Source: a virus
IMG/VR virus record: IMGVR_UViG_3300020469_000054
Location: 1 to 58,506 of that record
Length of the DNA stretch: 58,506 nt
Reading direction: 5' to 3' (one strand)
The translations under genes and the position numbers were made by a program. This document shows positions 32,264 through 38,624 of the stretch, piece after piece (position 1 is the first letter of the stretch; each line of letters begins with the position of its first letter). The notes beneath the pieces are model-generated. The model ran no database searches, was not told the DNA's origin, and saw only the letters and a list, made by a program, of their open reading frames with translations.

Positions 32264-33586
32264 TTAGAAACCTGCGTAGAAAAATTGTTGGAGTCTTGTA
32301 CGACCTACTAAAGTTGCTGCTCCAATACCAGCACCGAATTGTACATCTTCCAGAGATGTGTTTTCAGTAGATAGTAGTGTTGCGTCAGCATCTGGGAATT
32401 TGATTGTCCTAGTACCAGTAATATTACTAGTATCTAGTGTTACTTTAGTAGAATTACCAGCAGCAGTTTTAAGTTCTGGTGTAATCAAAACCTTATTTAA
32501 AAGGTCTTGTGATGCCAATTCTGTAACAAGGACGTTTGTTATCGTTGTATTATTTAGCGTATCATTCTGTGGGAATCCAAACGGTGTTGAAGATGCTGGA
32601 TTCATATTATCCAGATCAATCGTTACCTTCTTGGACTGATCATTATCATCAGCAAATATTGGATTGATATAAGTTTTATTCTCAAAGCTTTGAGTTGCAA
32701 CTATTCCTGCAAGAGTTATGTCTAAATCAGGAACAGTAATAGATCTGTTAGTAGTTAAATTAGATGTATTTAAAGAAACAAATGATGTTGTGTCTTCTGC
32801 GTTAGATGTAAATTTAACATCAACAAACTTCTTAGATAATACAGTCTGCTCAGTTTTAGTATCCAATAATGTAGAACTAGTCGCTGTTGGTTCAAGTGTT
32901 GTTGTAACTGGTCCAGCATCAGGTAAAAAGTATGCTCTCCTAGTACCTGTAGTAGTGCTCCAATTTATTTGGAATTCTGCTTCCTCCTCTCCACTGTTTA
33001 TAACAAAGTTATCTTCATCAACGAAAATAGTTTTATTCCTTAGTGTCTGTGTAGTGTCATCTCCTACAACTGTAGTACCTTGCCCAATACTAATTTGAGG
33101 TAAAGTAAATATCCTTGTAGTAGAACCTGCACCAATATTACCAATTTCAAATCTTGCCTTCGGACCTTGTGCATCTTCCAATATAAAAGATCCATCATTA
33201 ATTGTAAATTGTCCAGTAACCCTTACAGTTCCTGTCCCTTTAGGTGCTAAAACAATATTAGCATTATCAGTTACTTCATCAACAGCAGTCAAATATAATG
33301 AAGATTGCTCACTAGCATCTTGAATACGAGTCATATAGACTCCTCCATCACCAAAACCTATGCCAAGTTGGTCATATGCATTTTGATAGAACCCAGTGTC
33401 CCTGTCCAAGTCAAAGGCTAGACCAGGAGAATCTTTTGTGCCCTGTGCTACACCACGAAATAATTGATTAATTTTTACCTTACGGTTAGGTATCAATGGA
33501 TCAGAAACAACTACAGGTAAAATACCTTCACCTGATATATTGGAGTCTGAGATTGTATCTAACTGAGATATTTTTCTGGTACCCAC
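32264..33586 (-). CDS. Virion structural protein with repeated beta units (440 aa)
   Basis: Begins 'MGTRKISQLDTISDSNISGE', then a long array of loosely repeated units of about 50 residues containing 'T-L-x-N-K-T/V-I/L' and 'D-x-S-N-L/I-T-x-x-R-T/S-I-x-x-P-D', which recur four or more times. Such arrays build the shaft of phage fibres. Late promoter TATAAATA 25 bases upstream. Confidence 0.75.
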   Translation of the reverse strand: MGTRKISQLDTISDSNISGEGILPVVVSDPLIPNRKVKINQLFRGVAQGTKDSPGLAFDLDRDTGFYQNAYDQLGIGFGDGGVYMTRIQDASEQSSLYLTAVDEVTDNANIVLAPKGTGTVRVTGQFTINDGSFILEDAQGPKARFEIGNIGAGSTTRIFTLPQISIGQGTTVVGDDTTQTLRNKTIFVDEDNFVINSGEEEAEFQINWSTTTGTRRAYFLPDAGPVTTTLEPTATSSTLLDTKTEQTVLSKKFVDVKFTSNAEDTTSFVSLNTSNLTTNRSITVPDLDITLAGIVATQSFENKTYINPIFADDNDQSKKVTIDLDNMNPASSTPFGFPQNDTLNNTTITNVLVTELASQDLLNKVLITPELKTAAGNSTKVTLDTSNITGTRTIKFPDADATLLSTENTSLEDVQFGAGIGAATLVGRTRLQQFFYAGF

Positions 33587-33611
33587 GAATTATCACACTA
33601 TGCTACAAGGT

Positions 33612-33619
33612 TATTTATA
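33612..33619 (-). promoter_or_regulatory. Late promoter box TATAAATA
   Basis: 25 bases before the start at 33586 and directly against the stop of the auxiliary operon's last gene. Confidence 0.82.
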
Positions 33620-33790
33620 CTAATACAGGTTGTATAATTTATATTCATGTTTATATCTTTGCAGATACGATTCAACATGCTCGATACGCTGAAACCAGCA
33701 CTTCTTATTATCAGTGATATCTTCCATAAAAAAGGGGAATGTGTCTCCATGTGGGAATAATGCTTTCTTACGAGTCTTCGTTACTCGCAC
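33620..33790 (-). CDS. Small protein (56 aa), GTG start
   Basis: I start at GTG 33790, preceded by AAGGAGG about 12 bases upstream; a longer continuous frame from 33937 is the wrong frame of the neighbouring gene. The protein has 'KALFPHGDTFPFFMEDITDN' and a Tyr/Lys-rich end. Conserved-looking cyanophage protein, last in the auxiliary operon. Function unknown. Confidence 0.65.
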   Translation of the reverse strand: MRVTKTRKKALFPHGDTFPFFMEDITDNKKCWFQRIEHVESYLQRYKHEYKLYNLY

Positions 33791-33944
33791 CTCGTCTTTC
33801 TTCTTCCTCCTTCTCTTGGATGTATTCTTTGAGAGCGTTGGAGAAGTCTTCTTGCGACCAGTCGTTGAAGATGCTTTCGTAGGGGTCTTCTTTGTCCCAC
33901 TCGATTGTGAAACTCCCGTCTTCGTTTGCCTTGACATCAGCCAT
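33768..33944 (-). CDS. Small acidic protein (58 aa)
   Basis: ATG at 33944 to TAA at 33768. Starts 'MADVKANEDGSFTIEWDKED' and continues as an acidic helix, the pattern of a small cyanophage protein. It overlaps both neighbours (8 bases upstream, 23 downstream). Confidence 0.72.
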   Translation of the reverse strand: MADVKANEDGSFTIEWDKEDPYESIFNDWSQEDFSNALKEYIQEKEEEERRGASNEDS

Positions 33945-34098
33945 TACGATCCTTTATTTTTTTATGACCATATTCTAGCACAATTTTCTCATATGCAACA
34001 CCCTTACTATCATAACAATCATGAAAACTTAATGTTCCGTCTAAATCCTTAGACATATCAATAAGCATTTGTTTGTAATCTTCTGGTATTTTACTCAT
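33937..34098 (-). CDS. Small protein (53 aa)
   Basis: ATG at 34098 to TGA at 33937, overlapping the dioxygenase stop by eight bases. 'MSKIPEDYKQMLIDMSKDLD' helix then a short beta segment. Unassigned operon member. Confidence 0.62.
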   Translation of the reverse strand: MSKIPEDYKQMLIDMSKDLDGTLSFHDCYDSKGVAYEKIVLEYGHKKIKDRNG

Positions 34099-34741
34099 AA
34101 TGTTTGCCAACGTTGTGTAAATTAAAACTCATAGTAACTCTTTTAACATCACTACTGAAAGGATAAACTCCATGTAGTAAACTTGATGGAAATAACATAA
34201 TCTGTTTAGACTTTGGACTAACTAACCAATTCCTATCGTTACACCAAAAATCAACTAATCCACTATTAGAATTTGGTAAACCATTTTCTCTATTATACAA
34301 TCTTTCTTCTTCAATCTGTTTAGGTATATCAATAAAAATAATTGCACTCAAGTCTCCACTATGACGATGTATTGGATTATATTCATTTGGGTTCATAAAA
34401 TTAACCCAAGGTCCAAGATCACCAAAATCATAAGTTACATAGTTTAATTTTCGTTGTTTATATTGAAGTGTTTGCATCCACTCTGAATCATTTAGTTTTA
34501 TAAAACTATATGATCTATGGTATTCTTGAAAATATTCTTGTACATATGGATTAAGATAATCATAGAATAAATCTATATCATATACAGCACCCTTTTGATT
34601 TTGTATATTACCAGCTAATTTTGCATTGTAACTGTTACCATTATAAGTCTCATCAAGACCATCCATAAGAAACTCATGGAATCCATCTGATATGGTGTCC
34701 CTACAAACTAAGGGACTAAACGGATACAGATTTTCCTGCAT
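34091..34741 (-). CDS. 2OG-Fe(II) oxygenase (PF13759-type)
   Basis: 216 residues. 'NEYNPIHRHSGDLSAIIFI' provides H125 and H127, 'IMLFPSSLLHGVYPF' provides H190, followed by R201 and 'VTMSFNLH', the standard signature. It overlaps the end of the heme oxygenase gene by 26 bases, so the two are tightly linked; a role in bilin or tetrapyrrole modification is conceivable but unproven. Confidence 0.85.
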   Translation of the reverse strand: MQENLYPFSPLVCRDTISDGFHEFLMDGLDETYNGNSYNAKLAGNIQNQKGAVYDIDLFYDYLNPYVQEYFQEYHRSYSFIKLNDSEWMQTLQYKQRKLNYVTYDFGDLGPWVNFMNPNEYNPIHRHSGDLSAIIFIDIPKQIEEERLYNRENGLPNSNSGLVDFWCNDRNWLVSPKSKQIMLFPSSLLHGVYPFSSDVKRVTMSFNLHNVGKHYE

Positions 34742-35408
34742 TAGTTAATGTATTCCATAATATTTTACCTAATGATTTGGTAGCACTACCTTGCAATTCA
34801 TCAAACATATACATGTTTAACCTAAATGCATAATTTGCTTCAACTATTATAGCATTTCTTTGTTCCTCGTCAAGTTCTAAACCATCCAACACTGCTCTAT
34901 AATTCTGTTTAAATACTTTAGCATCATCTATGTAAGGAAAATTGTAGAAATGTAATCCTTCTCCTTTTGGTGGAGTTAATGCTTTCTCTGCAATACCTTT
35001 AAGTATTTTACCACCAGACAAATCACCAATATACCTAGTATAATGATGTGCTATAAGAAGATATGGATCTTTTTCTGCTACTTCATTAAGTCTATAACAA
35101 TATGTATTACATGCTTCTGAAGGAATCATCATCTCCCTAAACATAGGACCATAATAATACCTAAGATCTCTTTGTAGAAAAGCTGTACGGAATAGTTTTA
35201 CATTCCACTGTTGAAGTACTCTGACTAAAGGATCCTTAGATTCTTGGATCCTCATCTCCATTGTGTCATAGACATAATAGAAATCAGTAATCAATTTACG
35301 ATACTCTTCAGGATTTAATACACCCTTAAGAAATTGAGATACAAATTTAGTATTCTCTGCTGCGTTATGAGACTTACTAGTACCTTCCTTCAATTCAAGA
35401 CTAAACAT
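34716..35408 (-). CDS. ho1: Heme oxygenase
   Basis: 230 residues, the usual length. The heme-iron ligand is H14 in 'GTSKSHNAAENTKF', and the distal helix carries 'YIGDLSGGKILKGIA' (GDLSGG 128-133), both hallmarks of HO-1. It opens heme to biliverdin IX-alpha using ferredoxin electrons, releasing CO and iron; cyanophages use it to feed phycobilin synthesis in the infected host. It shares an operon with a halogenase and two dioxygenases and overlaps its neighbours at both ends. Confidence 0.95.
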   Translation of the reverse strand: MFSLELKEGTSKSHNAAENTKFVSQFLKGVLNPEEYRKLITDFYYVYDTMEMRIQESKDPLVRVLQQWNVKLFRTAFLQRDLRYYYGPMFREMMIPSEACNTYCYRLNEVAEKDPYLLIAHHYTRYIGDLSGGKILKGIAEKALTPPKGEGLHFYNFPYIDDAKVFKQNYRAVLDGLELDEEQRNAIIVEANYAFRLNMYMFDELQGSATKSLGKILWNTLTNAGKSVSV

Positions 35409-35538
35409 CGGTTTCTTTTTTCTCCTTTTTGAGTTGTTTTTTCATCATCTTGGCATAATATACATCCTTCTTACTATACCAATCTGGATGTTTCTTTGCA
35501 AGTTTAATTATTTTCTTTGCTGCTTTAAGATCCTTCAT
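35401..35538 (-). CDS. Small basic protein (45 aa), conserved cyanophage type
   Basis: ATG at 35538, overlapping the gene before it by 14 bases and the heme oxygenase start by eight. Lys-rich helix 'AAKKIIKLAKKHPDWYSKKD' that I recognise as a common small cyanomyovirus protein. Its constant overlap with ho1 suggests translational coupling. Confidence 0.7.
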   Translation of the reverse strand: MKDLKAAKKIIKLAKKHPDWYSKKDVYYAKMMKKQLKKEKKETDV

Positions 35539-35758
35539 TCAAATTAACTTTATCTCTACCTCTGAAGTAGGTATTTATAACTTCAACTTGATCTTGGTAC
35601 TTAGCAATCATGTTTAACTCCTCTTCTATTGCTCCTACTATATCAGAGTGTTCTCCAATACCAGTAGGATTATTTAAGTAAACTTCAACATTTGCAACAT
35701 GTTTTTGAATGTCACCTTTAGCATGTGCTAAAAGTGCTTTAATTAAAGTATCTCTCAT
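35525..35758 (-). CDS. Conserved cyanophage protein (77 aa)
   Basis: I choose ATG at 35758, giving 'MRDTLIKALLAHAKGDIQKH', a sequence typical of a well-conserved but uncharacterised cyanomyovirus family. All-helical, with 'NPTGIGEHSDIVGAIEEELN' in the middle. Role unknown. Confidence 0.78.
   Translation of the reverse strand: MRDTLIKALLAHAKGDIQKHVANVEVYLNNPTGIGEHSDIVGAIEEELNMIAKYQDQVEVINTYFRGRDKVNLNEGS
35572..35579 (-). promoter_or_regulatory. Possible internal late promoter TATAAATA
   Basis: Exact TATAAATA inside the 77-residue gene, 33 bases before the 45-residue gene that precedes ho1. The spacing is longer than at the structural genes, so this is tentative; it would let ho1 be expressed late as well. 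Confidence 0.4.
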
Positions 35759-35760
35759 TT

Positions 35761-35946
35761 TTACCATTTGTTTACAGGACATTTCATTTGGGGTACTCTC
35801 GCTTTAATTGCTAAAATACACCCACACTTATTACATATACCCCAAGGGTTGTAATGTTCACATTTATGACAGATTGCAAGTCTTTCTTGAGCTAATTGTG
35901 ATGGTGGTCTTTCCAAAAAATCCTTTATCTCCTCGAATACGTCCAT
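35761..35946 (-). CDS. Zinc-ribbon protein (61 aa)
   Basis: ATG at 35946. The C-terminal half has 'CHKCEHYNPWGICNKCGCIL' plus a final C-P, i.e. two CxxC pairs and extra Cys, a small treble-clef or ribbon zinc site like those in conserved phage proteins of unknown role. Helical N-terminus. Confidence 0.75.
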   Translation of the reverse strand: MDVFEEIKDFLERPPSQLAQERLAICHKCEHYNPWGICNKCGCILAIKARVPQMKCPVNKW

Positions 35947-35947
35947 A

Positions 35948-36514
35948 TTATGTAGCACCTCTTATCTTATATAAATTAAATGCAACTGATATTCTATCTT
36001 CATTAGATTTACTAGGTTCTACATCATGTTCCAACCAAGAAGGAAAATATATTATCATTCCTTCCTCTACATTAATATAATTATATTCATGTCCATCATT
36101 AAAATAACGATTGTCTGTCATTGAATGCTGTAATACACCTCTAGGATCCCACAATCTAATCCTACCACAATTTTTTGGTGCTTTAATATAATATACACCA
36201 CATAAAAATATACGACTATCAAGATGTGTATGTCTACTATTATAATTTCCTTTCTTATTAATATTAATCCAGTTATGAATAGAGAAGTCCTCTGATTTAA
36301 AAGGTTTATCTTCTCTCATTGGTACATGTTCTATAACTTCTCTAGCAAATTCCGTATCTTCTAATTCAACAGGGGATTGCCACCCACCAACATTAGATAC
36401 ATTAGCAGACTCATGCTCAGATTGTAGTTTATATACTTGCTTCGTTAATTTTTCATTATCTAGATTGAGATGATCAATCCAGACAGGAGTTGAAAAAAGA
36501 GATTCAATATACAT
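35948..36514 (-). CDS. 2OG-Fe(II) oxygenase (PF13759-type)
   Basis: 188 residues starting one base inside the halogenase stop (TAATG). 'NYNSRHTHLDSRIFLCGVYY' gives H95 and H97, 'IIYFPSWLEHDVEPS' gives H163, then R174 and 'ISVAFNLY'. Closest to the textbook pattern among the six dioxygenases in the window. It follows the halogenase so closely that a shared pathway is plausible. Confidence 0.88.
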   Translation of the reverse strand: MYIESLFSTPVWIDHLNLDNEKLTKQVYKLQSEHESANVSNVGGWQSPVELEDTEFAREVIEHVPMREDKPFKSEDFSIHNWININKKGNYNSRHTHLDSRIFLCGVYYIKAPKNCGRIRLWDPRGVLQHSMTDNRYFNDGHEYNYINVEEGMIIYFPSWLEHDVEPSKSNEDRISVAFNLYKIRGAT

Positions 36515-38004
36515 TAAATAGACTCTAAATATTCTTTATGATTTATAGATGACATGTATATCTGATGCTTAAGATGTTGCAACGCATCATGTGTGTCTTT
36601 AGCCATTTCCATTACACCTCTATTTTCTAAAATCTTAGAATAACTTTCTTTATTACACTTACCATGACCATTTGTAACCTTAAAGAAATTATCATGATTA
36701 AAAATATCAAAAGGCATAGAATCTACATTTAAAAAATCTTCTGATATTTTATCAGACATAGTTTTAATTTTATCTGGTCTCTCATGCGTCATATACCTCC
36801 AAAAATCTGAATCTGTCCTACCAGAATCATAACAATATCTCAAGAACAAATAGACTCTATCATAAAAATTTCTCATCTCTTGATTGTAATTATCAATATC
36901 AAATTGAAATATTTTAAAATTAAATCTATTAGTAAAATTTTGCATCTGATAAATTGCATGATGTACATTGGTAGCCTCTAATGGTTCTGTAAATCCACTT
37001 GATAAACCAACGCACATACAATTTCCTATCCATTGGTCATGCCAATATCCACTTTCAAATGGTATTATCTTATCAGTACTTAAATTTGTATCATAATTTT
37101 CTTGTAAGAATATATCAAATTTATCTAATGCTTCTTGATCACTTGTAAACTCCGTTGAAAATAGATAACCTGCTCCTATTCTATTTCTCAATGGAACTTG
37201 CAATATCCATCCATTATCTGTAGCTTCTGATGTAGTAGTAACTGGTATTGTTTTATGTTCACGAAAAATTGGATTTGGAATACACCTATTTAAAGGCAAC
37301 CAATCACTTGTATCTAACCACTTATTATTATCTAACTTTTTAAAGAGTAATTTACTAAAACCTGTGGCATCAATAAAGAAATCACCATCATATTCACCCC
37401 TATTGCCAATTACTTGTTGTATATGCCCATTTTTATCCTTAGTAATATCTACAATTATATCATCAATGATGGTGAGTCTATCTTTATACTTGTCAAGTAT
37501 ATACTTACTAGTTAATACTCCATCTATATGTAAGGTATATGAACCTGAATTCAGGATATTTAATGGTACTCTATTATCATCCAATAACTTATTACTATAA
37601 GTATCATCATTATCATAACAATCATTTGCTACTCCATACGCTCCTTCAAATCCATAAGTATTCCATCTCTCATCAAGACAAGCAAAAGGATGATAGAAAT
37701 GACTACCATCCCCAGTCCAATTTTTAAACTTCAACCCTAATTTTACTGTTGCATTACAATTTTTGATTAATTCTTCTGGAGTTATCCCAACACGTTCTAA
37801 ATACGTTATCATCATCGGTGTTAGACTCTCACCTATGCCTATATTCGGCTTAGCATGATTATATACAACTGATACTTCGACTGAATCCCCCCAATACGCT
37901 TTTAACCAAGTTGAAACTATTGCTCCTGCTGTTCCTCCACCGACTACTACGAATTTATAAGGGGCACTCTTTCTACTTAGAGATCTTTTGTACTCCCCCA
38001 TCAT
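36514..38004 (-). CDS. FAD-dependent halogenase, VirX1-like
   Basis: 496 residues of the tryptophan-halogenase fold. The FAD loop 'VVVGGGTAGAIVSTWLK' (GGGTAG 22-27), 'GIGESLTPMMITYLERVGI', the catalytic lysine K88 in 'NATVKLGLKF' and the glutamate E343 in 'FTEPLEATNVHHA' are all present, so it should form hypohalous acid and a lysine haloamine. The WxWxIP motif is altered to 'GWILQVPLRNR' (W266, L268, P271). VirX1 of cyanophage Syn10, a described viral halogenase of broad substrate range, is the natural comparison. Native substrate unknown. FADH2 must come from a host or phage reductase not seen here. Confidence 0.9.
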   Translation of the reverse strand: MMGEYKRSLSRKSAPYKFVVVGGGTAGAIVSTWLKAYWGDSVEVSVVYNHAKPNIGIGESLTPMMITYLERVGITPEELIKNCNATVKLGLKFKNWTGDGSHFYHPFACLDERWNTYGFEGAYGVANDCYDNDDTYSNKLLDDNRVPLNILNSGSYTLHIDGVLTSKYILDKYKDRLTIIDDIIVDITKDKNGHIQQVIGNRGEYDGDFFIDATGFSKLLFKKLDNNKWLDTSDWLPLNRCIPNPIFREHKTIPVTTTSEATDNGWILQVPLRNRIGAGYLFSTEFTSDQEALDKFDIFLQENYDTNLSTDKIIPFESGYWHDQWIGNCMCVGLSSGFTEPLEATNVHHAIYQMQNFTNRFNFKIFQFDIDNYNQEMRNFYDRVYLFLRYCYDSGRTDSDFWRYMTHERPDKIKTMSDKISEDFLNVDSMPFDIFNHDNFFKVTNGHGKCNKESYSKILENRGVMEMAKDTHDALQHLKHQIYMSSINHKEYLESI

Positions 38005-38132
38005 TTAATAATACCCAATTTGCGTTTAAGTGATTGAAGTCTCGCTTTAGAGTTCTTCATTGCAACAGGACTTTTAGGTGACTTAGTGTTGCGTCCTCGT
38101 TTTCTCGGTGTTTCGTGACTTTTGAGGTGCAT
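38001..38132 (-). CDS. Small very basic protein (43 aa)
   Basis: ATG at 38132 to TGA at 38001, overlapping the halogenase start by four bases. Arg/Lys/Ser-rich throughout ('TPRKRGRNTKSPKSPVAMKN'), suggesting nucleic acid or membrane surface binding. First gene of the auxiliary operon. Confidence 0.65.
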   Translation of the reverse strand: MHLKSHETPRKRGRNTKSPKSPVAMKNSKARLQSLKRKLGIIK

Positions 38133-38151
38133 CGTCTTGCCCTGTGTGTGT

Positions 38152-38180
38152 ATTATATAGTAATTATTCCTCCTTGTCAA
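38152..38180 (-). promoter_or_regulatory. Perfect sigma-70 promoter of the auxiliary operon
   Basis: TTGACA (38175-38180), 17-base spacer, TATAAT (38152-38157), 19 bases before the first gene. The -35 lies in the last codons of the upstream gene. Expected to be active early with unmodified host polymerase. Confidence 0.88.
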
Positions 38181-38385
38181 CTAGTAATTCTTTTCGGAAT
38201 TCCTCTACCTGACTCATGACTTCTTCATCTATAGGTGGACCAGACTGAATCATAGGACTCAATAGAGAAACAGATCCATCTTCTTGAACAATTCTCCACA
38301 CAGTACGGTTTCTAGTACACATAGACAACATAAAAGATAAATTCTTCTCTGCCTCTTTTTGTGTAACTTCTTGAATGTCAACCAT
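38164..38385 (-). CDS. Conserved small protein (73 aa)
   Basis: ATG at 38385 sharing one base with the upstream stop. Helical with 'CTRNRTVWRIVQEDGSVSLL' in the middle and an acidic end. Looks like a conserved small protein found after gp5 in cyanomyoviruses. Unassigned. Confidence 0.68.
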   Translation of the reverse strand: MVDIQEVTQKEAEKNLSFMLSMCTRNRTVWRIVQEDGSVSLLSPMIQSGPPIDEEVMSQVEEFRKELLVDKEE

Positions 38386-38579
38386 TATTCAACTGATGCA
38401 ATTTGATAAGTGCGTTGCTCTGGATCAGTAACTGCTTCGATAGTTTGCACTGTTTCAGCAAATCCTTCAGATCCTTCTCGATCCCATTTCCAAGCTACAG
38501 TTTTTAAATCACCCTCAGATGATTCAAGGGTAACTTCCCTTGTAGAAATATTGATGTAAACGTGTTCCAAGTAAGACAT
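38385..38579 (-). CDS. Conserved small protein (64 aa)
   Basis: ATG at 38579 with GGAGG about eight bases upstream; a frame two codons longer is possible. Beta-rich: 'INISTREVTLESSEGDLKTV' then 'WKWDREGSEGF'. Follows the gp5-like gene. Function unknown. Confidence 0.68.
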   Translation of the reverse strand: MSYLEHVYINISTREVTLESSEGDLKTVAWKWDREGSEGFAETVQTIEAVTDPEQRTYQIASVE

Positions 38580-38624
38580 CCTCAACTACCTCCGTAGTGT
38601 AACATAAGATGTGGGTGCTGTCAA

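Noticed and set aside
33791-33937. N-terminal part of a continuous 105-residue frame
   Set aside because: Low-complexity basic reading that is the shifted frame of a clearly gene-like acidic protein starting at 33944.
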